A DNA stretch of 64,000 nt, taken from Tsuneonella flava (lineage in GTDB: Bacteria > Pseudomonadota > Alphaproteobacteria > Sphingomonadales > Sphingomonadaceae). The notes below the pieces were generated by a model. That model searched no databases. It was given only the letters and a program-made list of their open reading frames with translations, and was not told the origin of the DNA. The DNA lies in contig NZ_PHSO01000001.1 in NCBI RefSeq assembly GCF_002870965.1, forward strand, positions 326,636 to 390,635, given 5' to 3'. The stretch's first letter is position 1, and the number at the start of each line of letters is the position of its first letter. Shown here in pieces: positions 34,562 through 43,886 of this stretch. The position numbers and the translations under genes were made by a program.

Positions 34562-35941
34562 ATGAAACCGCAGGTCATCATTATCGGGCGCCCCAATGTG
34601 GGCAAGTCCACGCTGTTCAACCGGCTCGTCGGCAAAAGGCTGGCTCTGGTGGACGATCAGCCCGGCGTCACGCGTGACCGGCGCATGGGCGATGCGACGA
34701 TTGCCGGGATGGAATTCACTATCGTCGACACCGCCGGGTGGGAAGACGATGACGCGGAAACCCTGCCGGGCCGGATGCGGAAACAGACCGAAGTCAGCCT
34801 GGAAGGCGCGGATGCCGCGCTGTTCGTGGTCGATGCCCGCGCTGGCCTGACTCCGCTCGACAACGAAATCGCCCGCTGGCTGCATAGTCAGAAAGTGCCG
34901 GTGGTGGCCGTGGCGAACAAGGCGGAAGGGCGAACCGGCGAAGCAGGCGTGCTGGAGGCGTATTCGCTCGGCTTTGGCGATCCCGTGGCACTCAGCGCCG
35001 AACACGGCGAAGGCGTGGCCGACCTGTTCGACGCCCTGTGGCCGATCATCGGTGAGAAGACCGAAGGCGAAGCCGCCGAAACGAACAGCGAGCCGACTGA
35101 AGAAGAACTGCTGGCGCAACCGCTCAAGCTGGCTATCGTCGGGCGGCCCAACGCGGGCAAATCGACGCTTATCAATCGCCTGCTGGACGAAGACCGGCTG
35201 CTGACCGGGCCGGAAGCGGGGATCACGCGCGATTCGATCGCTATCGATTGGGAATGGACCGATCCGCAAACCGGCGAGACGCGGGAAATCCGCCTGATCG
35301 ACACCGCCGGAATGCGGAAACGCGCGCAAGTGGTGGAAAAGCTGGAGAGGCTATCCGTTGCCGATGCGCGCCGGGCGATCGATTTCGCGGAAGTCGTGGT
35401 CCTGCTGCTCGATGCGACACGCGGGCTGGAACATCAGGATCTGAAGATCGCCAGCCACGTGCTCGAAGAAGGGCGCGCCCTGATGATCGCGATCAACAAG
35501 TGGGACATCGCGGAAGATGCCAGCAAGTTGTTCAACGGCATCCGCGCCGCGCTGGACGAAGGGCTGGCGCAAGTTCGCGGGCTGCCGTTGTTCGCTGTCT
35601 CCGCGCGCACGGGCAAGGGGCTCGACACGATGCTCCATGCTGCGTTCGAAATTCGCGCTGCATGGTCGAAACGCGTGTCGACATCCGCGCTCAACCGCTG
35701 GTTCGACGATGCACTGGAAGCCAACCCGCCGCCCGCGCCCAAGGGCAAGCGGATCAAGCTGCGCTATATCACGCAGGCAAGCACGCGCCCGCCCCGCTTC
35801 GTGGTGTTCGGCACCCGGCTGGATATGCTGCCCAAAAGCTACGAACGCTATCTGGTGAACGGCATCCGCAAGGAACTCGGTTTCGATGCCGTGCCGGTGC
35901 GGGTCGTGCTGAAAACGCCGAAGAACCCGTTTTCGAAATAG
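34562..35941 (+). CDS. der: Ribosome assembly GTPase Der (EngA)
   Basis: Essential double-GTPase for 50S subunit maturation. The 459 residues hold two G domains: GRPNVGKST (first G1, 9-17) with DTAGWEDD and NKAEG, and GRPNAGKST (second G1) with DTAGMRKR and NKWD. A C-terminal KH-like domain follows (STSALNRWFDDALEANPPP, then KRIKLRYITQASTRPPRFVVF). The start MKPQVIIIGRP places the first G1 motif at residue 9 as in other Der proteins. It is monocistronic here; the 3' neighbour is a long non-coding spacer. Confidence 0.96.
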   Translation: MKPQVIIIGRPNVGKSTLFNRLVGKRLALVDDQPGVTRDRRMGDATIAGMEFTIVDTAGWEDDDAETLPGRMRKQTEVSLEGADAALFVVDARAGLTPLDNEIARWLHSQKVPVVAVANKAEGRTGEAGVLEAYSLGFGDPVALSAEHGEGVADLFDALWPIIGEKTEGEAAETNSEPTEEELLAQPLKLAIVGRPNAGKSTLINRLLDEDRLLTGPEAGITRDSIAIDWEWTDPQTGETREIRLIDTAGMRKRAQVVEKLERLSVADARRAIDFAEVVVLLLDATRGLEHQDLKIASHVLEEGRALMIAINKWDIAEDASKLFNGIRAALDEGLAQVRGLPLFAVSARTGKGLDTMLHAAFEIRAAWSKRVSTSALNRWFDDALEANPPPAPKGKRIKLRYITQASTRPPRFVVFGTRLDMLPKSYERYLVNGIRKELGFDAVPVRVVLKTPKNPFSK

Positions 35942-36103
35942 GCGGTGCGGTCTGGCCGGTCGGGTGCGCTCGGATCAGGCGTGCTGATCACTGACGCAAC
36001 AGATGCTCGCGGTGTTTCTGGCCAGCGGGTTTAGCCCTACCAGCCAGCTACAAAACCAGCCATTAGTCAGAGCCACCCATCACCCGCAGGCACCCTCCCC
36101 CCG

Positions 36104-36226
36104 TTGTCATGGCGAGCATAGCGAAGCAATCCACGGTGCTAGGATTGCGGCAATCTCCTCCCTCGCCCGGCGCTGCATGGTCGGTCGATGGATTGCCGCG
36201 TCGCTTGCGCTCCTCGCAATGACGAG
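36104..36226. repeat. Dispersed palindromic repeat, copy 3 (both arms, inverted to copy 1)
   Basis: The left arm TGTCATGGCGAGCATAGCGA (then AGCAATCCAC) and the right arm TGGATTGCCGCGTCGCTTGC (then GCTCCTCGCAATGACGA) enclose about 60 bases. Read on the minus strand it matches copy 1 in arm order and spacing. Confidence 0.75.
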
Positions 36227-36321
36227 CGGGCTCGGGGTGGCGCTGGTTTAGCCTCGCTCCGGTACGTATCGACTGGTGCATGGAAAGAACAGCGACCCCG
36301 TTGCCTCCTCGCCCCATCGTC

Positions 36322-36342
36322 ATGCCGGACTTGATCCGGCAT
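36322..36342. repeat. Short REP-like palindrome
   Basis: ATGCCGGA and TCCGGCAT flank a 5-base centre, preceded by GTC and followed by CCCG. Palindromes of this type are dispersed in many alphaproteobacterial chromosomes, to my recollection. Only one copy was noticed here. Confidence 0.5.
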
Positions 36343-36618
36343 CCCGCTCCTCTGTCCCGCGACCGGCCGACACCCCGTACCCACTCCGCCAGAACATTTT
36401 CCTACATCGCTTCCGCCCGGCATGGTTGCGCGATGTGTGGAACCCCATCTTCGCAGCGGACCAACCGAACGAGCGGTGTAGTGTGTTCGGTTTTATGCAA
36501 GTCCACACAGCACCCTGTTGCAAGCGGTATCAACCACCTGTTCCAGTGGGATAATTCGCAGAAAGTCACAGTTTTCAAAACTTCAAGGAGCGGTCCATGT
36601 CTGGCGCTCGCAGTCATG

Positions 36619-36653
36619 GAAAAGGGCCGGCCCCGCGAAGGACCGGCCCTTTG
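36619..36653. terminator. Terminator after isoaspartyl peptidase gene
   Basis: AAAAGGGCCGG and CCGGCCCTTTG form a stem of about ten pairs around a CCCGCGAAGGA loop. On the minus strand it ends in CCCTTTTCC, 24 bases past the stop at 36678. Confidence 0.8.
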
Positions 36654-36677
36654 CCAATTGCGCTGCCAAGGCGGGGA

Positions 36678-37685
36678 TCACTCGTCTTCGTCTGCGAAGA
36701 TGGCGACTTCGTTGGTGCCGCTGCTGGTCGCCCGGCCGCGATACATGCCGGGGGTGTTCATGCTGAACACTGCGTCGCCATCTTTCGACACCACGATCAC
36801 CCCGCCATCGCCGCCCATCGTAGCGACTTCGCCGATCACCTTGTCGGCGGCAGTCTGCGCGTCTTCCCCGGCGAGCAGCATACGGTCGCAGATCTCGTGC
36901 GCCACGCCCACGCGAATGAAGTATTCGCCCCAGCCGGTGCCCGACACGGCGCAGGCGCGATCGTCGGCCCAGGTGCCCGCGCCGATCACGGGAGAATCGC
37001 CGATCCGGCCCCACCGCTTGCCCGTCATCCCCCCGGTAGAGGTGCCCGCGGCCAGATGCCCGTGTTCGTCCAGCGCCACCGCGCCGACAGTGCCAAACTT
37101 GAACTCGACATCGAGTGCAGTGAGGTTCTTCGCCTTCATCTGTTCCAGTTGCCGTTTGCGATCATCGGTCGCGAACCATTCGGGGCCGACGATTTCCAGC
37201 CCCTGTTGCGCGGCGAACTGTTCGGCGCCTTTGCCCGAAAGGAACACGTGCGGGCTGTGTTCCATCACTGCCCGCGCCAGCAGGATCGGATGCCGCACAG
37301 TGCCGACCCCGGCGACCGCGCCCGCCGCGCGGGTTTCGCCCAGCATGATCGAGGCGTCCATCTCGTTAGTCCCGTCCCACGTGAACACCGCACCGCGCCC
37401 GGCATTGAACTTCGGATCGTCTTCCAGCCGGGTAATCACGGCGGTGACTGCATCCGCCGCAGTGCCGCCGCCTTTCAGCACAGCCGAACCGGCATCGAGC
37501 GCAACCTGCAATGCCGCGCGATAGGCAGCTTCCTTCTCCGGCGTCATCCGCTCGCGGGTCAGCGTGCCCGCTCCGCCATGGATAGCGATCGACCATTTGG
37601 CAGTGGGCACAGGTTCCTCCGCATGAAGAGTGGTGCTGGCGGCAAGTGCCGCGAAACAGGCAATGGCTTTCCAGACAAACGACAT
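36678..37685 (-). CDS. iaaA: Isoaspartyl peptidase/L-asparaginase (Ntn hydrolase), secreted
   Basis: Hydrolyses beta-aspartyl peptides and asparagine. The 335-residue precursor has a signal peptide (MSFVWKAIACFAALAASTTL, cleaved after HA), so it acts in the periplasm. The Ntn fold shows SIAIHGGAGTL, LKGGGTAADAVTAVI, NAGRGAVFTWDG and the self-cleavage/catalytic Thr in KFGTVGAVALDEHGHLA, followed by STGGMTGKRWGRIGDSPVIG. GGAGGG sits 6 bases before ATG 37685; in-frame codons further upstream would overlap the divergent GNAT promoter. Terminator downstream. Confidence 0.92.
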   Translation of the reverse strand: MSFVWKAIACFAALAASTTLHAEEPVPTAKWSIAIHGGAGTLTRERMTPEKEAAYRAALQVALDAGSAVLKGGGTAADAVTAVITRLEDDPKFNAGRGAVFTWDGTNEMDASIMLGETRAAGAVAGVGTVRHPILLARAVMEHSPHVFLSGKGAEQFAAQQGLEIVGPEWFATDDRKRQLEQMKAKNLTALDVEFKFGTVGAVALDEHGHLAAGTSTGGMTGKRWGRIGDSPVIGAGTWADDRACAVSGTGWGEYFIRVGVAHEICDRMLLAGEDAQTAADKVIGEVATMGGDGGVIVVSKDGDAVFSMNTPGMYRGRATSSGTNEVAIFADEDE

Positions 37686-37788
37686 TTCGGTCCCTCCAAT
37701 GTCCGGGCAATGCGCGCCCGCACCGCGATAGGCAAGCCTGCCATAGCGATGCTTCCCAGCCGCGCTGCCGGTGTTTAGGATAAGAGCC

Positions 37789-38307
37789 ATGCTGTTACGC
37801 CCCGCCTCCACCACCGACATCCACGCCCTCGTGGAGCTGAGCCGCGCGAGCTTCTCCGACGCGTTCGGCCACCTGTACGCGCCGGAGGATTTGCAGAACT
37901 TCCTCGATAACGAACGGTCGCCTGAAAAGCTGGGCGCGGCGATCCGTGATCCCGATACCGAAGTGATGCTGGCAGAAGATAGCGCAGGCCTGATCGGCTA
38001 TTGCATCATGTACTTCGACGCGAGTTTCCCCGAACGACCTGCTCCGCAGCCCGCACGGGTCGCTATCCTGAGCCAGCTCTACTGCGCCCCGCAGGCCATC
38101 GGGCGCGGTGTGGGCGCAGCGCTGATCGAATGGGCGATTGGCGAAGCACGCATTCGCAGGCGTGAGGCGATTCAGCTATCGGTCTATAGCGAGAACTTCG
38201 GTGCTCAGCGGTTTTACCAGCGATACGGATTCGCCAAAGTGGCCGATATCGCGTTCTGGGTGGGCAGCCATCGCGACGATGAGTTCCTCTACGAACTCAC
38301 GCTGTAG
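37789..38307 (+). CDS. GNAT family N-acetyltransferase
   Basis: A 172-residue acetyltransferase with the GNAT acetyl-CoA loop IGRGVGAALIEWAI (Q/R-x-x-G-x-G/A type) and an N-terminal MLLRPASTTDIHALVELSRA strand-helix. The C-terminal NFGAQRFYQRYGFAKVAD motif is typical. The substrate is unknown and context offers no hint, as the divergent neighbour is the isoaspartyl peptidase. ATG 37789 has AGGATAAG upstream; a GTG six codons earlier is the alternative. Confidence 0.85.
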   Translation: MLLRPASTTDIHALVELSRASFSDAFGHLYAPEDLQNFLDNERSPEKLGAAIRDPDTEVMLAEDSAGLIGYCIMYFDASFPERPAPQPARVAILSQLYCAPQAIGRGVGAALIEWAIGEARIRRREAIQLSVYSENFGAQRFYQRYGFAKVADIAFWVGSHRDDEFLYELTL

Positions 38308-38467
38308 GCATTCATAAGATGCCGTTGCACCTGCCCGGTTTCCTAATCGCATGCAGCTTGGTATTGTCGCCGCGATGAACCACCGCCATCAATTCGGTCG
38401 CAATCGTGCAACGGTGCCCCCATATGCCCCCCTATATGGCGATGCGTCCGGTGCCCGCGCGGCAGTG

Positions 38468-38504
38468 GACTTTTTTGGTTCAGGACAGTGTAACATGTGG
38501 TCCA
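38468..38504 (+). repeat. T-run/TCAGGACAGTGTAACATGTG motif, copy 3
   Basis: GACTTTTTTGGT, then TCAGGACAGTGTAACATGTG and GTCCA, ending 25 bases before the ispG start. It shares GAC and GTCCA flanks with copy 2. A short palindrome-like stretch (CCATATGCCCCCCTATATGG) lies some 40 bases upstream. Confidence 0.6.
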
Positions 38505-38529
38505 CGCATTCAGGGTACAGGCAAACAGT

Positions 38530-39675
38530 ATGAACGCGATACGTCCGTGGCGCACAATCGAACGGCGCAAATGTCGCCAGATCATGGTCGGTTCGGTGCC
38601 AGTCGGCGGCGATGCGCCGATCACCGTGCAGACGATGACCAACACGCCTACGTCCGATGCGAAGGCGACGATCAACCAGATTCGCCGCTGCGAAGATGCC
38701 GGGGTGGACATCATCCGCGTGTCGTGCCCCGATGAAGCGAGCACTGCCGCTCTGCCGGAAATCGTCCGTGCGGCGCAGGTGCCGATCGTGGCCGATATCC
38801 ATTTCCACTACAAACGCGCACTGGAAGCTGCTGATGCGGGCGCTGCCTGCCTGCGGATCAACCCCGGCAATATCGGATCGAGCGACCGCGTGGCCGAAGT
38901 CGTCCGCGCGGCGAAGGCCAACGGCTGCGCGATCCGCATCGGCGTGAACGCGGGCAGTCTTGAGAAAGACCTGCTGGAAAAATACGGCGAACCCTGCCCG
39001 GAAGCTCTTGTCGAAAGCGCGCTCGACCATATCAAGCTGCTGCAGGATCACGACTTTCACGAATACAAGGTGGCAGTGAAGGCGAGCGAAGTGTTCCTCG
39101 CCGTGGCCGCCTATCAGGGGCTGGCCGACGCGGTCGATTGCCCACTGCACCTTGGCATTACCGAGGCCGGCGGGCTGATCGGCGGCACGGTCAAATCGAG
39201 CATCGGCATCGGCAATCTGCTGTGGGCGGGGATTGGCGACACGATCCGCGTCTCACTGTCGGCAGAGCCGGAACAGGAAGTGCGCGTCGGCTTCGAAATC
39301 CTCAAAAGCCTCGGTCTGCGGACGCGCGGTGTGCGCGTTGTGTCGTGCCCCAGTTGTGCGCGGCAGGGCTTTGACGTGATCCGCACCGTTCAGGCACTGG
39401 AAGACCGGTTGCAGCATATCAAGGTGCCGCTGTCGCTCTCCGTCCTCGGCTGCGTGGTCAACGGACCGGGCGAAGCGCGCGAAACCGATATCGGCATCAC
39501 CGGCGGCGGTGCGGGCAAGCACATGGTCTATCTGTCGGGCGTGACCGATCATCACGTGCAAAGCGCCGACATGCTCGATCACATCGTCAGTCTGGTAGAA
39601 AAGAAAGCTGCCGAAATCGAAGATGAAATGAGCGACGCAGGAGAAGCGGACAGCGTGGTGGAAGCCGCCGAATGA
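38530..39675 (+). CDS. ispG: 4-hydroxy-3-methylbut-2-en-1-yl diphosphate synthase
   Basis: Penultimate step of the MEP isoprenoid pathway, a [4Fe-4S] enzyme converting MEcPP to HMBPP. The 381-residue protein has a TIM-barrel domain ([25 protein letters not shown]) and a C-terminal cluster domain with ligands C273, C276, C308 and the fourth-position E315 ([26 protein letters not shown]). The ATG start at 38530 gives the family-like [18 protein letters not shown]. The stop overlaps the next gene's start (ATGA), beginning a three-gene run with two unrelated products. Confidence 0.96.
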   Translation: MNAIRPWRTIERRKCRQIMVGSVPVGGDAPITVQTMTNTPTSDAKATINQIRRCEDAGVDIIRVSCPDEASTAALPEIVRAAQVPIVADIHFHYKRALEAADAGAACLRINPGNIGSSDRVAEVVRAAKANGCAIRIGVNAGSLEKDLLEKYGEPCPEALVESALDHIKLLQDHDFHEYKVAVKASEVFLAVAAYQGLADAVDCPLHLGITEAGGLIGGTVKSSIGIGNLLWAGIGDTIRVSLSAEPEQEVRVGFEILKSLGLRTRGVRVVSCPSCARQGFDVIRTVQALEDRLQHIKVPLSLSVLGCVVNGPGEARETDIGITGGGAGKHMVYLSGVTDHHVQSADMLDHIVSLVEKKAAEIEDEMSDAGEADSVVEAAE

Positions 39676-40427
39676 TCGGCGCATTCTTCCAGCGGTTTTG
39701 GGAGGCGGTGCGCGATGGTGTGCGCCTGTGGTGGCTCGCCCCGATCATCCCGCTGATCGCTGCGCTGCCCGAAATGGTGCAGCATGTGGCGGAAGTGAAG
39801 ATGGGCATGTTCGCCAGCAAAGAAGCATTCCAGACACTGGCGATGGATCCCACCCGCTGGGCGTTCGGATATGGCAAGATTGCAGGCCTGTTCATCGCAA
39901 TCGTCGCCGCACTGTTGTTCTGGGCCAATCGCGAGCGCGGGGCGCGCTGGTGGAACTTGCGCGGTATCCTGTGGGGCGCGGTGCTTGGCAGTGTCGCGCT
40001 TCAGGTCATCGTTGGACTGGCTGGCGAGAAAATCACGAAAGCGGTGCCGGGGCTTGCGGGTCAGGCAGCCAATCTCGCTCTGTCGCTGGCAACGCTGCCG
40101 TTGATCGTATGGTTTATCGGCGGTGTAGTGGGTGACCGGGCGATGACACTGGCTGCATCCTATCGCCGCGGCTGGTTGCCGTTGCTGCGGATCGTCGTCT
40201 TCCTTGGCCTGCCCTACCTTCTGCTCATGGGCATCCACATGGGCGATCACTACCTCGCATTCGGTCAGTCCCCGGCTGTAGTCTGGGCGCTGATGATCTG
40301 GGATTCGCTGATCGTGGGCACTATGGCCGCGCTGATGGGCACGGCGTTGCACCACGGATACCGCCCGCTCGGCAGCGGTGGGCATTCAGGCCCGGTTAGC
40401 CAGCCCGATGCGATGGGTGCGATATGA
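39672..40427 (+). CDS. Uncharacterised multi-pass membrane protein
   Basis: A 251-residue protein with about six hydrophobic segments (roughly 18-36, 68-86, 97-117, 130-151, 168-190, 205-228) and no signal or soluble domain. Conserved-looking segments include [20 protein letters not shown] and [21 protein letters not shown] do not recognise a family. It overlaps ispG upstream and the YkuD-type gene downstream, both by ATGA, so the three are very likely translated together. Its job could relate to isoprenoid carriers or the cell wall, but that is conjecture from position. Confidence 0.7.
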   Translation: MIGAFFQRFWEAVRDGVRLWWLAPIIPLIAALPEMVQHVAEVKMGMFASKEAFQTLAMDPTRWAFGYGKIAGLFIAIVAALLFWANRERGARWWNLRGILWGAVLGSVALQVIVGLAGEKITKAVPGLAGQAANLALSLATLPLIVWFIGGVVGDRAMTLAASYRRGWLPLLRIVVFLGLPYLLLMGIHMGDHYLAFGQSPAVVWALMIWDSLIVGTMAALMGTALHHGYRPLGSGGHSGPVSQPDAMGAI

Positions 40428-41215
40428 AACGTCGCGATCTGCTGAAAGGTACGCTGGCAATGGGGGCCGCCGGACTGGCTGTGCCAACCGCGCTCCGTGC
40501 CGCCCCCATCCCGGCGCAGCCGATGTCGCTCAATCCGCGCGACCGCAAATTGTTCGCCATCGCGCACGAACAATTGCAAAAGCATGGCCACCGTATGTGG
40601 CTGACCGATATCGTCGGGATTGCCGATTATGGCCTGCGGTCCAGCGAACCGCGGTTCCATTTCTGCAATTTCGAAACCGGGCTGGTCGAGTCCTTTCTGG
40701 TATCGCATGGCTCTGGCTCTGACCCTGAGCATGACGGGTGGCTCGACTGGTTTTCAGACGTTCCTGAGTCGAACTGTTCGAGCAAGGGCGCGTTCATGAC
40801 TTTCGGCTGGTACACTGGCCGTTACGGCACCTCGATCCGGCTCGAAGGGCTGGATTCGACCAACGCCAATGCGCTCAGCCGCGCCATCGTGATGCACCGT
40901 GCATCCTATGCCGAACCGTCGTTTCTCGCCCGATGGGGCCGCCTTGGGCGCTCCAACGGATGCTTTGCAATGGGTGACGCCGATTTCAAACTGGCGCTGT
41001 TGCATCTGGCGGGCGGGCGGCTGCTCTATTCGGACAAGCTGGGGATCGGCCCCGACGGGCAGCACGTGGAAAAGCCTGTCGCCCCGCCGCCCGAACCAGT
41101 CACACCGCAGACTCCGCAGCAGGCGCCACAGCAAGGGTCGCAATCGCAAATGGACCTGCGCCCCCTGATGCCCGAAGGCGATCCGAAGGCGCAGCTCAAT
41201 CCGGGGGTTTACTGA
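40424..41215 (+). CDS. Murein L,D-transpeptidase catalytic domain protein (Tat-exported)
   Basis: A 263-residue protein with a twin-arginine leader ([20 protein letters not shown]) and a YkuD_2-type catalytic domain: FCNFETGLVESFLVSHGSGS, SSKGAFMTFGWYTGRYGTSI, IVMHRASYAE, and the active-site GRSNGCFAMGDADF with the Cys. A Pro/Gln-rich C-terminal tail (about 215-263) follows. It likely modifies peptidoglycan peptides or cross-links in the periplasm. The start overlaps the membrane protein stop. The tail-to-tail neighbour is a second L,D-transpeptidase, 6 bases away. Confidence 0.83.
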   Translation: MKRRDLLKGTLAMGAAGLAVPTALRAAPIPAQPMSLNPRDRKLFAIAHEQLQKHGHRMWLTDIVGIADYGLRSSEPRFHFCNFETGLVESFLVSHGSGSDPEHDGWLDWFSDVPESNCSSKGAFMTFGWYTGRYGTSIRLEGLDSTNANALSRAIVMHRASYAEPSFLARWGRLGRSNGCFAMGDADFKLALLHLAGGRLLYSDKLGIGPDGQHVEKPVAPPPEPVTPQTPQQAPQQGSQSQMDLRPLMPEGDPKAQLNPGVY

Positions 41216-41221
41216 TCCCGA

Positions 41222-42643
41222 TCAGGTTTGCAGATCGTCAATGATCTCAACCACTTTCTCATCAGTCTTGCGGGCACGATTGGCCACGCGCGGCTTGTCG
41301 AAACTGGCCAGGACCGGGGCATCGCGGCCATAGATGTCACTGAACGCGCGCAGCTTGCCGTTGATGTCCACACCCATCGTAAAATAGGTAATGTAAACAG
41401 GCACCTGCTTCTCAATTGGCACGCGGGTGTACTTGCCTGAGGTGCTGATCGCGACCGCCTCGTCCGCCGCAGCCTTGCGGGTTTCCGGGGTATTGGCGAG
41501 ATTACCGAGGATGGCGAGCGTGATGGCCAGCTCCTGCGCCCGCTCGGTGCGGATGCAACCATGACTCAACGCACGCTGATCGCGGTTGAACAGATTGCGC
41601 GAGGGCGTGTCGTGCAGGAAGATCGCATGCGGGTTCGGCATATCCAGCTTCATCAGGCCGAGCGAGTTGTTCGCCCCCGGCTGCTGAACCACGGTGACGA
41701 ACCCGGTCTTGGGGTCTTTCCACCCCTTGTACCCGGCGGCCTTGGCCCAGCCCGGATTGTTCAGCACTTTGGCGCCCAGCCCTTCGCCCTTCACGATCGA
41801 TTGCGGCACCGTCCAGGTCGGGTTGAAGATCACCCCTTCCACCGTCTCCGCCAGCTGCGGAGTGGCGGTCCGCCCCGGCTTGCCGACGATAGTCTTGTAG
41901 GTCGAGATGATCTTGTTGTTGACCGTCAGACGCAGTTGATATTCCGGCACATTGGTCAGCAGATATTGTTGCCCCAGATCGCGCGGCAGCCAGCGCCACC
42001 GGTCCATATTGGCCATGATCAGCTTGCGCCGTGCCGGGTCGGTCGTTTCCGCCAGCGCATCGCGCAGCCGGGCATAATCGGGCTTCGTCGGGTTCAGCGC
42101 CTTGAGCGCGCCGGCGATGTTGTGGCTCGCCAATGCATCGGCCATAATCTCGCCGGTGGGGTAAAGATCGGGATCCGGGTCGACGACGAACCACTGCTTG
42201 CGGTCGTCCATCGGGGTACGTCCGTCGCGCAGATCTTCCACCAGCCATTGAAATGCCTGACTGGCTGTCTGATTAAGCGTGTCGCCCGGCCCGGCTGCAA
42301 TCGCCGCACTCAGGGCATCGGGGTTGTAATCCTTGGGATTCAGCCCTTCGCTGCCGATGCTGGCGATCACGCCGAGAAGCGCCTTCGCATCGCCAACCGA
42401 CCACACCTGCACCAGCGGCGCGACCTGTTGCACCACAGGAGTCGCTTCCATAACCGGGGGAGGCGTAGTGGCTTGCTTCGGTGCAGTAACGTCATCGGCA
42501 CCGCCCCGAACCGGTTGAGACGCCACGACGGGCGCTTCGGGCGGCAACAGATTTTCGGGCGCCTTGTCCTGCGCGAACGCGAACACCGGATAAGTCAGGG
42601 CAGTCGCCCCTGCCAGCAATGTACGCGTGTAACCCTTGATCAC
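41222..42643 (-). CDS. L,D-transpeptidase, YcbB/LdtD-like
   Basis: A periplasmic enzyme forming 3-3 peptidoglycan cross-links. The 473 residues have a signal peptide (hydrophobic 8-23, cleaved after AFA), a Pro-rich linker, a peptidoglycan-binding-like domain and a large YkuD domain. The catalytic motif HDTPSRNLFNRDQRALSHGC (then IR) holds the Cys and His, and the capping-loop region WRWLPRDLGQQYLLTNVPEY is typical of YcbB homologues. The C-terminal tail is basic. It is convergent with the YkuD_2-type gene, with only 6 bases between stop codons and no terminator seen there. Confidence 0.88.
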   Translation of the reverse strand: MIKGYTRTLLAGATALTYPVFAFAQDKAPENLLPPEAPVVASQPVRGGADDVTAPKQATTPPPVMEATPVVQQVAPLVQVWSVGDAKALLGVIASIGSEGLNPKDYNPDALSAAIAAGPGDTLNQTASQAFQWLVEDLRDGRTPMDDRKQWFVVDPDPDLYPTGEIMADALASHNIAGALKALNPTKPDYARLRDALAETTDPARRKLIMANMDRWRWLPRDLGQQYLLTNVPEYQLRLTVNNKIISTYKTIVGKPGRTATPQLAETVEGVIFNPTWTVPQSIVKGEGLGAKVLNNPGWAKAAGYKGWKDPKTGFVTVVQQPGANNSLGLMKLDMPNPHAIFLHDTPSRNLFNRDQRALSHGCIRTERAQELAITLAILGNLANTPETRKAAADEAVAISTSGKYTRVPIEKQVPVYITYFTMGVDINGKLRAFSDIYGRDAPVLASFDKPRVANRARKTDEKVVEIIDDLQT

Positions 42644-42797
42644 GGTCGTTCTTCCTCAAATGATGCGGTTGCCCCGAAACGGCGCAATCCGCCCTTCCGG
42701 GCCGGTTATATGCCGATGCACCCCCGCCAATCAATGAGCGCGCCTGACTGTGGCCTGAATCCCTGCTTAGCGAGTTGCCTTAGCGCACCACACGGTT

Positions 42798-43709
42798 ATG
42801 CCGCATCATATGGGAAAATCGGAACACCCGTTGCTGCCGGTTCTTATCGCGGCATTGGCCATCGGGCTGCTGTCACTGATGGACGCATTCATGAAAAGCG
42901 CGGCGCTGGCCGTGGGCGCCTACAGCGCACTGCTGCTGCGCGCGCCGATTGGAATAGCGATCGCCGCGCCGATCTGGAAAGCAAGGGGCGGCACATGGCC
43001 CGCGCCACATGTGCTGCGCCTGCATGTGATTCGAGGCATCGTCATCACCGGCATGGGCTTCACGTTCTTCTTCTCGCTCACACGTCTTCCCCTGGCGCAG
43101 GCGATCGCCATCAGCTTCATCGCGCCACTGATCGCAATGTTCCTGGCGGGGATCGTACTGAAGGAAAAGGTAGAGCGACGGGCGTTTATTGGGGCTGCGC
43201 TCGGACTTACCGGGGTACTGGCAATCCTCGCCAGCAAGATCGTGCGCGAAACGATGGACGGTGGTGCCCCATTGGGCATCGCCGCAGTGCTGCTGTCCGC
43301 TGTGCTCTATGCATGGAATCTGGTGCTTCAACGGCAGCAGGCTCTGGTGGCTGGCCCATTGGAGGTCGCCACATTCCAAAATGGCATCGTGTTCCTGACT
43401 CTGCTCGGATTCGCTCCGTTCTTTGTCCAGTGGCCCGAAATTCCTGCATGGGGCGATATCGCGGTCAGCGCCGTTTTATCGACCATTGGCGCGATGCTGT
43501 TCGCATGGGCATATGCCCGCGCCGAAACCCAGCGACTGGCTCCCATAGAGTACACCGGGTTCCTGTCGGCTTCGCTATTCGGGTGGTTGTTTTTCGCTGA
43601 ACCCGTAACGTCAGGGACACTCGTCGGCACCGTTCTGATTGTTGCCGGATGCTGGATCGCAACCCGCCGTCGGCCCGATATTCAGGTGCCCGAACAAGTC
43701 GTCGCCTGA
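42798..43709 (+). CDS. DMT family (EamA) transporter
   Basis: A 303-residue inner-membrane protein with ten hydrophobic segments in two EamA repeats: LLPVLIAALAIGLLSLMDAF and LGIAAVLLSAVLYAWNLVL. The family covers exporters of amino acids, metabolites and drugs; the LTRLPLAQAIAISFIAPLIA motif is common in S-adenosylmethionine- or metabolite-type members. The substrate is not predictable. Start ATG 42798 or 42810 (MGKSEHP). It stands alone between ldt and acnA. Confidence 0.87.
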   Translation: MPHHMGKSEHPLLPVLIAALAIGLLSLMDAFMKSAALAVGAYSALLLRAPIGIAIAAPIWKARGGTWPAPHVLRLHVIRGIVITGMGFTFFFSLTRLPLAQAIAISFIAPLIAMFLAGIVLKEKVERRAFIGAALGLTGVLAILASKIVRETMDGGAPLGIAAVLLSAVLYAWNLVLQRQQALVAGPLEVATFQNGIVFLTLLGFAPFFVQWPEIPAWGDIAVSAVLSTIGAMLFAWAYARAETQRLAPIEYTGFLSASLFGWLFFAEPVTSGTLVGTVLIVAGCWIATRRRPDIQVPEQVVA

Positions 43710-43886
43710 CAGGTCTTATCATGGAGCGGGCAAAGTAATCCTTCGCATCTGCACCATCGTCTTACTTGACGTTGCGCCGGGATACGCGCAGGTGCCCGGG
43801 CACATATCCCATACCCGCCGCAGGGGCCATCTAAGGCTGCCCGCGGCCTCACGTTTGAAGCCACAGGCGAAAGGATTGACGCGCGC

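Larger units (their letters stand above)
35942..36618. other. Long non-coding spacer with repeat palindromes
   Basis: About 680 bases between der and the terminator of the isoaspartyl peptidase gene. It contains the third copy of the dispersed palindrome (36104-36226) and a short REP-like palindrome (36322-36342). The rest (36345-36600) shows no family-like frame; one short frame at 36597 has an AAGGAG upstream but runs straight through the terminator hairpin and antisense to the neighbouring gene. Confidence 0.65.

Noticed and set aside
36597..36680. Small frame with AAGGAG upstream, between the der spacer and iaaA
   Set aside because: It reads through the terminator hairpin of iaaA and then antisense to it; probably a chance ribosome-binding-like sequence.
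41561..43600. Plus-strand frame of about 680 codons spanning ldt and the DMT transporter
   Set aside because: It runs antisense to one real gene and out of frame through another; the two real products are recognisable.
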